Positions 16,286 through 25,999 of a stretch of 45,139 bases of DNA are shown piece after piece. A program made the position numbers and the translations under genes. Position 1 is the stretch's first letter; every line of letters starts with the position of its first letter. Below the pieces are notes generated by a model. That model saw only the letters and a program-made list of their open reading frames with translations, made no database searches and was not told the origin of the DNA. Source of the stretch: an uncultured Lentisphaeria bacterium (GTDB lineage: Bacteria > Verrucomicrobiota > Lentisphaeria > Victivallales > UBA1829); the NCBI GenBank assembly GCA_949287225.1, contig CASEFP010000219.1, positions 1-45,139 of the forward strand. The letters run 5' to 3'.

Positions 16286-17683
16286 TCATTTTCCGATGCA
16301 GAAACGCGAGAAGATTTCGTCGAGCATATCGGGATTCGCCTCTTCTCCGGTGACACCGCCCAGCGCCGCGAGCGCAGCATGGAGACAGGAGGCCGCCAGT
16401 TCCCAGAACTCCTGAGAGATTTCAGAAGCGGCCTGTTCCAGCTCGTCCCGTGCGGATTCCAGGAGTTCCGCGTGGCGGGCGGAAACCTCGCACTCGTTTT
16501 CCGCGCTTTCGTTTTTGTTCCAGACAAGGTTTTCAAACATGTCGAGCAGATCGTCGAGTCCCGCGCCGGTCATGGCGGAGATTCGCACGGAAGGGATGTC
16601 TCCCGGCGGGGGAATCTGTGCCGGATCCGGATTCAGGTCGAGCTTGTTCCAGACGGCGATCAGATTTCGTGTACCGGAACACTGTGATTTCATCTCGTCC
16701 AGAGCAGCTCTCGCAACGTCAGGAGTTGAGGCGTCCATGACCCAGAAGATCAGTTCGGCTGCACGCATGCTGTCCCGGCTGCGCGCAATGCCCAGGGTCT
16801 CGATCGGATCGTCGGAATGTTCCCGCAGCCCGGCGGTGTCGGTAAGGCGCACGGGAATACCGCGGAAGGCGGCGGATTCCTCCAGTGTGTCGCGCGTCGT
16901 TCCCGGTGTGGCGGTGACGATTGCGCGGTCGTAGCCGAGCAGCGCGTTCAGAAGGCTGGATTTTCCGGCATTCGGAGATCCGGCGATGACAACGCGGACT
17001 CCGTCACGGAGAACTGCGCCGTTCCCGCGTGTCCGGATCATCCGTTCCAGAACTGCGATGGTTTCATGGATTGTCGCGTTCAGGCTTTCGGGAGGCAGCC
17101 AGTCGAGATCCTCCTCGGGGAAGTCGAGACGCGATTCCACCTCGGAGAGCACATGCAGCAGTCTTTCCCGCTCCGCCCGCACTTTTGCTCCTATCATTCC
17201 GGACATCTGTTTTTCGGCAAGACGGGCGGCGGATTCGGATTTCGCCTGAATCAGATCCGCAACCGCCTCTGCCTGTGTGAGATCCATCCTGCCGTTGAGA
17301 AAGGCGCGTTTCGTGAATTCTCCCGGCTCGGCAAGGCGCGCTCCGGCGCCGAGCACGGCGGAAAGCAGACGTTTCGGAGCGAAGGCTCCGCCGTGGCAGT
17401 GCAGTTCGACGACGTTCTCCCCGGTGTAACTCCGCGGCCCTTTCATATAAACTGCAAGGCATGGCTCGCCGGACTGTCCGTCGGTTTCCCCGCAGACCTT
17501 CCCCAGCAGCATGACCCGGTCCGTTTTTTCCGACAGAATCTGCTTCCCGCGCCATACTTCAGATCCAATCCGGAGCGCGTCCGGCCCCGAGATGCGGATG
17601 ATTGCCAGCGCTCCGCCCGGAGCGGTGCAGAGCGCCGCGATTGTATTGTGAAATTCCTGTCCGGAAAAGAAAGGATTCCGCAT
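16286..17683 (-). CDS. mnmE: tRNA modification GTPase MnmE
   Basis: A 465-residue GTPase. With MnmG it installs carboxymethylaminomethyl groups on U34 of certain tRNAs. The N-terminal folate-binding domain has AAICTAPGG-like AALCTAPGGALAIIRISG and the conserved ELHCHGG and EFTKRAFLNGRMDLTQAEAV stretches. The G domain holds GSPNAGKS at 235-242, TPGTTRD 259-265, DTAG 282-285 and NKLD. The protein ends in the required FCIGK motif with its cysteine. I use the ATG at 17683 with AGGAAA just upstream; the longer frame only adds promoter sequence. No mnmG is in the window. Confidence 0.95.
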   Translation of the reverse strand: MRNPFFSGQEFHNTIAALCTAPGGALAIIRISGPDALRIGSEVWRGKQILSEKTDRVMLLGKVCGETDGQSGEPCLAVYMKGPRSYTGENVVELHCHGGAFAPKRLLSAVLGAGARLAEPGEFTKRAFLNGRMDLTQAEAVADLIQAKSESAARLAEKQMSGMIGAKVRAERERLLHVLSEVESRLDFPEEDLDWLPPESLNATIHETIAVLERMIRTRGNGAVLRDGVRVVIAGSPNAGKSSLLNALLGYDRAIVTATPGTTRDTLEESAAFRGIPVRLTDTAGLREHSDDPIETLGIARSRDSMRAAELIFWVMDASTPDVARAALDEMKSQCSGTRNLIAVWNKLDLNPDPAQIPPPGDIPSVRISAMTGAGLDDLLDMFENLVWNKNESAENECEVSARHAELLESARDELEQAASEISQEFWELAASCLHAALAALGGVTGEEANPDMLDEIFSRFCIGK

Positions 17684-17712
17684 GATTTCCTGCCATATTT
17701 TTTCTGAAAAAC

Positions 17713-17745
17713 TTGATTTCCGATCAAATGTGAAGTATATATAAT
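17713..17745 (+). promoter_or_regulatory. promoter for the TPR-protein gene
   Basis: TTGATT (17713-17718), a 17-base spacer, then TATATA (17736-17741) overlapping a perfect TATAAT (17740-17745). The start codon follows about 55 bases downstream. The divergent mnmE promoter must overlap this 116-base interval. Confidence 0.55.
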
Positions 17746-17799
17746 ACATTAATGCTGAAAATCAAAGCTCTTTTTACGGCAAGGAGGTGTTTTTTTATT

Positions 17800-19206
17800 A
17801 TGGCTCTGGAAAAGATTGAATTGAAGGATCTTCCGCAGGCTTACCGTTCGGCGTTTACCCGTGCTCAGGAAGTCATCCGGAACGGCAGCTACGAATACGG
17901 AGTCGAACTGCTCAAGGACATTCTGAAAGTCAAGCCCGGTTTCTGGGATGCGCGCGAGGCAATCCGTGACGCGCAGCGCGAAAAGACCGAACACCTCGGC
18001 GGATTTGGAAAATTCATCGGCGGATTCTCCGCGAACAAATTCCTCATCAAGGGCAAGGCGCTGCTGAAAAAGAATCCGCTGGAGGCGCTCCAGTGCGCCG
18101 AGGAGGCGCTCTCCAGACTCTACAATATACCCGGACTGAAACTTGTCGCCGATGCTGCTCTCGAACTTGAGGCCAACGAAGTCGCCAATGCCGCCGCCGA
18201 AGCGATTGAAGATATTGATTCTCGCACGGATTCCATTCTCGACTACATTGCGAATGTATTTGAAAAAACTGGACAGGCCGCACGTGTGCTGAAAGTCCGC
18301 CAGAGACAGGTGGCGCTTCATCCGAAGGATCTGAATGCGATCGCCAAGATGCGCGCCGCCGCCGCCATGGCCTCCATGTCCAGCACAAGCTTCCTGGAGG
18401 ACAAGAACGCTTCCGCCACGAAGAGCAGGGTTGCCGGAAGCAAGGCCCCGAACATGAGCGACCTGGAACACGGTGACCGCATCATCCGTTCCGAGGACGA
18501 CATCAAGGAGATGATCCGCCGTTATGAAGAGGGAATTGCAGCCGGCCAGGTTTCCATGGAGGTCTACCGCAAGCTCGGCGAACTCTACCAGCGCGTCAAC
18601 CGCCATCAGGAGGCGATCGACACGTATACGAAGCTGGTCGAACTTCAGGGAAATCTCGACCCTGTTGTCGACCGCGCCATCGAGAAATCGCAGGTCGCCC
18701 TTTACAACGCCTATTTCAGACAGCTTGAGGATACCGGACATTCGGCGGAGGAGATCGCGGCGGCAAAACAGGAGATGATCAACTACCGTCTTGAACGCGC
18801 CCACGAACGGGTCCGCAAGTATCCGAACGATCTTCAGGTCCGCTACGAACTTGCCTGTCTGCTCTGGGACATCGGCGATGTCGATCATGCGCTGGAGGAG
18901 TTCCAGCACTCCCAGCGCAATCCGCAGCGCAAGCTCGAATCCATGATCTACATGGGCCGCTGCTTCGCCGCCAAGGAGCGCTATGATATGGCAATTGAGC
19001 AGTTCGAAGGCGCTCTCAGCGAAATGAAGTACATGGACAAGGACAAGATGAAGGCCCTCTATTACGAGGGAACAACCTACGAGGCCATGGGCGAGCACGA
19101 CAAGGCGCTCGAGTGCTTCAAGCAGATTTACGCCGTCAACGTCAGTTACCTCGACGTCGCCGACCGCATCAATGCCTACTACGACAGGCAGAAGGAAAAA
19201 GCCTGA
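17800..19206 (+). CDS. tetratricopeptide-repeat protein
   Basis: A 468-residue all-helical protein without signal or membrane segments. Several TPR-like helix pairs are visible: [20 protein letters not shown] near the N-terminus, [20 protein letters not shown] in the middle, and [39 protein letters not shown] and [20 protein letters not shown] near the C-terminus. A region about 190-240 is low in complexity and probably a linker. TPR arrays bind partner proteins; no partner is evident. AAGGAGG lies about 12 bases before the ATG chosen. It has its own promoter and a strong terminator, so it is probably monocistronic and well expressed. Function unknown. Confidence 0.8.
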   Translation: MALEKIELKDLPQAYRSAFTRAQEVIRNGSYEYGVELLKDILKVKPGFWDAREAIRDAQREKTEHLGGFGKFIGGFSANKFLIKGKALLKKNPLEALQCAEEALSRLYNIPGLKLVADAALELEANEVANAAAEAIEDIDSRTDSILDYIANVFEKTGQAARVLKVRQRQVALHPKDLNAIAKMRAAAAMASMSSTSFLEDKNASATKSRVAGSKAPNMSDLEHGDRIIRSEDDIKEMIRRYEEGIAAGQVSMEVYRKLGELYQRVNRHQEAIDTYTKLVELQGNLDPVVDRAIEKSQVALYNAYFRQLEDTGHSAEEIAAAKQEMINYRLERAHERVRKYPNDLQVRYELACLLWDIGDVDHALEEFQHSQRNPQRKLESMIYMGRCFAAKERYDMAIEQFEGALSEMKYMDKDKMKALYYEGTTYEAMGEHDKALECFKQIYAVNVSYLDVADRINAYYDRQKEKA

Positions 19207-19226
19207 ACGCGTGTTTTTCCGGAACA

Positions 19227-19260
19227 GACGCAAAGGAGTTTTCCTTTGCGTCTTTTTTTT
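19227..19260 (+). terminator. rho-independent terminator after the TPR-protein gene
   Basis: A perfect 11-pair stem (GACGCAAAGGA with its complement, 19227-19237 and 19242-19252) with a four-base loop, followed by eight or more T. Confidence 0.95.
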
Positions 19261-19271
19261 ATCGCAACAGT

Positions 19272-19300
19272 TTGAAAAGAGCCTCTTTCCGGCGTATATT
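19272..19300 (+). promoter_or_regulatory. promoter for leuS
   Basis: TTGAAA (19272-19277), a 17-base spacer, then TATATT (19295-19300), about 37 bases before the leuS start. The short leader leaves no room for a T-box or a leader-peptide attenuator. Confidence 0.6.
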
Positions 19301-19336
19301 CCCGGATTGTACAGAAAAACAAAGGAGCTTTGCGTT

Positions 19337-21892
<2,556 letters not shown>

Positions 21893-21915
21893 CACGGGAC
21901 GGGCATTCGGCTGTC

Positions 21916-22656
21916 ATGGAACGGATCTGGAATGATACGCAGATCGTCCGCCACCACGCGTGCGGGCCGGACGGGAAACTCAAGCTGCATGTGCTGTTCG
22001 ACTATCTGCAGGATGCGGCCGCACAGCACGCCGATCATCTCGGCGTCGGAATCCGTTTCCTTGCCGAACACCGCATGCTGTGGGTGCTGTCCCGGATCAG
22101 ACTGCGGATTCTGCGTTTTCCCGCCATCGGTGAAAACGTCCGGATCACGACCTATCCGAGCGGGCCGGAAAAGATTTTCGCGACAAGACAGTTTCTCCTT
22201 TCGGACAGTGCGGACAATCAGATTGCCTGCGGGTCCAGTTTCTGGCTGCTGCTGGATGCGTTGAAATTCCGTCCGCTGAAACCTCTTCAGCATCTGGGCG
22301 GCGCACTGCCTGCAAACGAGGATCAGACGCGTTATTTCACCGGTCTGGACAAGCTGGAGGGGAATCCTGCGCTTTCCGATCTGCGCGAATATGCGGTGAC
22401 GCACTCGATGATCGACGTCAACCGCCATCTGAACAATGCCTATTACGCGTTTTTCACGAACGATGCGCTCGGGATGATGAGCGGGGCTTTCCGCACGGTT
22501 TCGGAAATTCAGGTGAATTTCAATCATTCCGCCGCGCTCGGGGAGAAGATTCTCTGCCGCGGCTCGCTTTCGGGGGGCGTCTTTTATGTCGAGGGTGTTT
22601 CACCGGACAGGAGTGTCACCTATTTTCAGGCGGCGGGAAAAGCCGCCGGATTATAG
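21916..22656 (+). CDS. acyl-ACP thioesterase
   Basis: A 246-residue double hot-dog protein of the acyl-ACP thioesterase family (Acyl-ACP_TE), which hydrolyses acyl carrier protein thioesters to release fatty acids. The N-terminal hot-dog has LFDYLQDAAAQHADHLGVG and WVLSRIRL. The second carries DVNRHLNNAYY (Asp167, Asn169, His171), the motif that supplies catalytic residues in the plant FatA/FatB and bacterial relatives. It begins 23 bases after leuS with only a weak ribosome site, suggesting translational coupling or read-through. Chain-length preference cannot be predicted. Confidence 0.88.
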   Translation: MERIWNDTQIVRHHACGPDGKLKLHVLFDYLQDAAAQHADHLGVGIRFLAEHRMLWVLSRIRLRILRFPAIGENVRITTYPSGPEKIFATRQFLLSDSADNQIACGSSFWLLLDALKFRPLKPLQHLGGALPANEDQTRYFTGLDKLEGNPALSDLREYAVTHSMIDVNRHLNNAYYAFFTNDALGMMSGAFRTVSEIQVNFNHSAALGEKILCRGSLSGGVFYVEGVSPDRSVTYFQAAGKAAGL

Positions 22657-22698
22657 CAATCCCGCCTCATGCGGCGGAACAGGAGAAAGAAGAGGAAA

Positions 22699-23949
22699 AT
22701 GGCGTCGTCCGATACGCTTCACTGGAAACGGAATCTTGTCCTGATGTGGCTTTCACAGCTTCTGATCCTTTCCGGTTTCGCCGCCGTGATGCCGTTCATT
22801 CCGCTGTTTCTGCGGGATCAGCTGGGGATCATCGCCGAGGGCGAGCGCGGGATCTACATGTCGATGTTCTACTTCTTCGGCGTTCTCGGCTACGCGGTGT
22901 TCTGCCCGATCTGGGGGACGCTTGCGGATCGGTTCGGTGTGCGGCCGATGCTGCTGCGCGGAACGTTTGTGACGGCGTTCATCTTTCCGCTGATGGGATA
23001 TGTGACGAGCGCGTGGATGCTCATTGCACTGCGTTTCCTCTCCGCCGCCTGCGCGGGAACGACAGCCGCCGCGCAGACCCTGCTTGTCAAAAACACGCCC
23101 GAGGACAAGCAGGGATTCGCGCTCGGGACGCTCAGCACGGCAATCTGGGCGGGCACGATGCTCGGCAATGTGATCGGGGGGATCGTGGTTCACTATTACG
23201 GCTACAAGTTCACCTTCATCGCCTGCGGCGTGATGTATTTCATCGCGGGGATTTTCGTTCTCTTTGCGAAGGATGATTTCAAACCGGAGAAATCCAATGT
23301 TTCGCCGTATGTGGAGAAGATCCGTCACTACCGGACCTCTCCGCTTCCGGCCTTCACGATCGGCGTCTGGCTGATGCTGGTGCTGTTTGTTTTTCTCGGA
23401 TTTGTCCGCTACTTTGAAATTCCCTACATGGCGATGATGGTCGAGCTGATCGACGGGCCCGCGAACGCGGCATACTGGACGGGGATCATCAGCGCCTTTG
23501 TGGCGGTCGGCGCACTGCTTTCCGGGGTCGTGATCGGGTATCTTGCCGACAAGATGAAACCGGCATCCCTGATCATTCCCTCCCTTCTGATTTCCGCCTT
23601 GACGCTCGTCCTTCAGGCGTGTTCGCAGGATCTCTGGCTCTTCGGCGCCAGCCGGACGCTGATGTATTTCGCCGCCGGCGGACTGGTTCCCGTGTTCCAG
23701 AAGATTCTCTCCGGCGCGACGCCGAAGCGGAAGCGCGGCTCGGTGTTCGGCTGGGCGAGCACGGCGCAGAATGTCGGAATCATGCTCTCCACGGTCTTTG
23801 CCGGATGGGTGATCTTTGCTTTCGGAACGCGCGGCGTCTTTTATACGACTGCGATTCTCACCCTGCTCTTTCTGCCGGTTGCGATCTGGATCGTCAACCG
23901 GACGATGAAGCAGCCGTTCTACATCGCCCACGCCCATAGGAAAACCTGA
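22699..23949 (+). CDS. MFS transporter, DHA1-like
   Basis: A 416-residue protein with twelve likely membrane helices. The helix 2-3 loop carries a good motif A (GTLADRFGVRPML), and helix 5 has a motif-C-like GTMLGNVIGGIV, which points to the drug:proton antiporter branch. The substrate is unknown; efflux of a hydrophobic compound is likely. I prefer the ATG at 22699 to the ATG at 22669 because AGGAGA and AGAGGA lie in the 20 bases before it, while the upstream start has no ribosome site and adds only a basic tail. It follows the thioesterase by 42 bases, and a terminator lies 34 bases after its stop. Confidence 0.85.
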   Translation: MASSDTLHWKRNLVLMWLSQLLILSGFAAVMPFIPLFLRDQLGIIAEGERGIYMSMFYFFGVLGYAVFCPIWGTLADRFGVRPMLLRGTFVTAFIFPLMGYVTSAWMLIALRFLSAACAGTTAAAQTLLVKNTPEDKQGFALGTLSTAIWAGTMLGNVIGGIVVHYYGYKFTFIACGVMYFIAGIFVLFAKDDFKPEKSNVSPYVEKIRHYRTSPLPAFTIGVWLMLVLFVFLGFVRYFEIPYMAMMVELIDGPANAAYWTGIISAFVAVGALLSGVVIGYLADKMKPASLIIPSLLISALTLVLQACSQDLWLFGASRTLMYFAAGGLVPVFQKILSGATPKRKRGSVFGWASTAQNVGIMLSTVFAGWVIFAFGTRGVFYTTAILTLLFLPVAIWIVNRTMKQPFYIAHAHRKT

Positions 23950-23982
23950 TCCTTTTCTCTCGGTTCCGACCCTCTGTTCCTG

Positions 23983-24009
23983 AAGTTTCCGGGAAAAAAC
24001 TTTTTTTTT
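23983..24009 (+). terminator. rho-independent terminator
   Basis: A six-pair stem AAGTTT/AAACTT (23983-23988 with 23997-24002) and an eight-base loop lead into a run of nine T. It separates the leuS run from the regulator operon. Confidence 0.65.
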
Positions 24010-24021
24010 GATATCTCCCCC

Positions 24022-24050
24022 TTGACAATCCGGCTGCTTTGATTTATAAT
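24022..24050 (+). promoter_or_regulatory. consensus sigma-70 promoter for the GntR/LacI-type regulator operon
   Basis: TTGACA (24022-24027), exactly 17 bases, then TATAAT (24045-24050): both boxes match consensus. This is the strongest promoter in the window, suggesting it must be held in check by a repressor. Confidence 0.8.
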
Positions 24051-24061
24051 TGTATAGACAA
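24050..24061 (+). promoter_or_regulatory. palindromic operator candidate over the transcription start
   Basis: TTGT-ATAG-ACAA is an inverted repeat beginning at the last base of the -10 box. Its form resembles operators of HutC/AraR-type GntR regulators such as TTGTATATACAA. The downstream gene encodes a GntR-HTH regulator, so autoregulation is the simple reading. I found no second obvious copy in the window. Confidence 0.5.
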
Positions 24062-24081
24062 CTTTAACGGGGGATTCATCT

Positions 24082-25143
24082 GTGACTCAGCATGAGAAAA
24101 TATCCGTGGAACTGCGGAAGCGTCTGGACGCGATGCGTCCAGGAGAGCGTTTCCCGAGTGAACCGGAACTTTGCCGGGAGTTCGGTGTTGCGCGCATGAC
24201 GGTCAACAGGGTTGTGACGGAACTGGTCCGCGACGGCCGTCTGGTAAGGCAGCGTGGACGGGGATCCTTTGTCGCGGAGGTTCCCCGGGAACACAGGGTT
24301 GTGAACTATCTTCTTCCCTGTGCCGGCTATCTGGCGGATCCGCGTGCGCCTTTTCTGCGGAAGATCGCCTTTGGCATCGCGGAAGAGACTCGAAGGCGGA
24401 ACCTGGGAATGGAACTGATCCCGGTTTCTCCGGACAACAATCAGGAGCATATTGATTTTTCCGCGCTGGAACATCTGAATGAAAAAAGCCTTGTTGTAAT
24501 TCCCACAGGATGGTTTTATGCGGTCTTTCCGTTTCTTGCGGAGCGGAAATGCAGGACTGTGCTGATCGACCGGAAAATGCGATCCCGCTATCCGAACAGC
24601 AAGTATGCCGAGCAGTTCAAAATTCTGGATTATGACCTGGGCGAAGCCGTGGAAAATGCCGTGCTCCGTCTTTACCGCCGGGGGTGCCGGCGCATCGCGT
24701 TCCGGACGGGATACCGTGAGGATCGTCCTGTTCAATATGTTGCTTATTCCGAGGCAGTTCAACGTCTGGGACTTCCTGATCTGGCACTATTCCGCAAGGG
24801 TATTTCCTATAAAATTTCCGCAGAGGAACACGTGGAACTCAAACAACTTGCCTGCGATGCGCTGATCTTCGACGCGTTTGAATGCGGCGGACTTTCCGGA
24901 CCGGATTTTGCCACGCTATTCGGGATTCCCGCGGGACTGAGCTACGAGGTGATCCGCTTCCGTCCGGAGGACAACGATCTTGCGGAAAATCCCCCCGCTT
25001 CCGGTATTGATGCGCGCCAGCTTGGAATTGCGGCGGTCAGGATGCTGCTGGATCCGGCTTCCCCATCGCGGGAAATCATGAAGCTGGATTTTTTCCCGGC
25101 GAAGGCAAACAAAAATCGTATGGCGGTTGTCAATTTTGATTGA
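24082..25143 (+). CDS. GntR-HTH / LacI-type sensor-domain transcriptional regulator
   Basis: A 353-residue regulator. Residues 1-65 or so form a GntR winged helix-turn-helix ([20 protein letters not shown] at 24-43, then [12 protein letters not shown]). The remainder resembles the periplasmic-binding-protein-like sensor of LacI/GalR proteins, with [18 protein letters not shown] early and the closing [11 protein letters not shown] segment. This is the architecture of AraR, a sugar-responsive repressor. The start is GTG with GGGGGA about seven bases upstream. It is followed within 28 bases by a pseudopilin gene and then a secreted hydrolase-like gene on the same strand. The effector is probably a sugar, by analogy. 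Confidence 0.88.
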   Translation: MTQHEKISVELRKRLDAMRPGERFPSEPELCREFGVARMTVNRVVTELVRDGRLVRQRGRGSFVAEVPREHRVVNYLLPCAGYLADPRAPFLRKIAFGIAEETRRRNLGMELIPVSPDNNQEHIDFSALEHLNEKSLVVIPTGWFYAVFPFLAERKCRTVLIDRKMRSRYPNSKYAEQFKILDYDLGEAVENAVLRLYRRGCRRIAFRTGYREDRPVQYVAYSEAVQRLGLPDLALFRKGISYKISAEEHVELKQLACDALIFDAFECGGLSGPDFATLFGIPAGLSYEVIRFRPEDNDLAENPPASGIDARQLGIAAVRMLLDPASPSREIMKLDFFPAKANKNRMAVVNFD

Positions 25144-25171
25144 AAAATACAGGAAAGAAGGAGATGGTGTC

Positions 25172-25957
25172 ATGATGCATTTTCCAGTAGAAAAAACAGG
25201 AAAGACGTTCCAGAGAAATTTTACCTTGATTGAGCTCCTTGTCGTTGTAGCTGTCATCGCGATTCTCGCAGGAATGCTGCTGCCGGCATTGCAGAGTGCA
25301 CGGAGAAAAGCCCAGACAATCACCTGCGCCGGCAATCTCAAACAGGTCGGTATGGGCGTTCTGAGTTATGGAATGGACAACAGGGATTTCGTTCTGCCAT
25401 TTCGCGGAGACTGCCGGAATATGGGGGGAACCACCACGATGTACTGGAATTATTACGCCCGTTATCACATGGGGATCAATATTGACAACCCGGATGTGAC
25501 CAGCGCCGCCTATCCGGGAAATATTCCGAGGAAGTACTGGTACGGCATCATGAAATGTCCCGCGGCTCAAACACCCGTTAGGGATTTTGGACTCATCAGC
25601 TATGGCATGCTTCAGTACTTTATCGGCGGCCGTGTTCTTGCCTCTTCGGACGGCTTTCCCGGGCTGACCTTCACACGAATCAAGCAGCCCAGCGGCGTCG
25701 CTTATCTGGCGGATTCCGTTTATACCGGCAGAGGCGCCGATACTTTTGAAAACGGCGACAGCTCAAAAAGCGATGAAGACGGATTATATGCCGCATATAA
25801 CAACGGCACCAACGTATCGCGCCGCAGACATTACGGCGTGACCAACATGTTCCTGGTCGACGGACACGTGGAGGGGTTTACGGAAAGTTATCTGCGCGCT
25901 CTCACGGCAAACGGTTATTCCACGACCGTCCTGCTCGGATACACCGCATTGAAATAA
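25172..25957 (+). CDS. type II secretion-type pseudopilin-like protein
   Basis: A 261-residue protein with a 16-residue leader, then [10 protein letters not shown] from Phe17 and a hydrophobic helix to about residue 40; Glu21 is the conserved Glu+5. As in the gene at 9564, the residue before the predicted cut is not Gly but Asn16. The globular domain ends with [14 protein letters not shown], the C-terminal signature of this PVC pseudopilin family. AAGGAG lies eight bases before the ATG chosen; a TTG further upstream overlaps the regulator and lacks a ribosome site. It sits between the regulator and a secreted hydrolase-like protein, hinting that it helps export or display that enzyme. Confidence 0.87.
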   Translation: MMHFPVEKTGKTFQRNFTLIELLVVVAVIAILAGMLLPALQSARRKAQTITCAGNLKQVGMGVLSYGMDNRDFVLPFRGDCRNMGGTTTMYWNYYARYHMGINIDNPDVTSAAYPGNIPRKYWYGIMKCPAAQTPVRDFGLISYGMLQYFIGGRVLASSDGFPGLTFTRIKQPSGVAYLADSVYTGRGADTFENGDSSKSDEDGLYAAYNNGTNVSRRRHYGVTNMFLVDGHVEGFTESYLRALTANGYSTTVLLGYTALK

Positions 25958-25999
25958 CATGGAAAAGCAATAAGATAAAAAATACAAGGATCATCAATC

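Noticed and set aside
19261..19336. T-box or leader attenuator for leuS
   Set aside because: Only about 37 bases lie between the promoter and the start codon, with no T-box motif, specifier loop or leucine-codon leader peptide.
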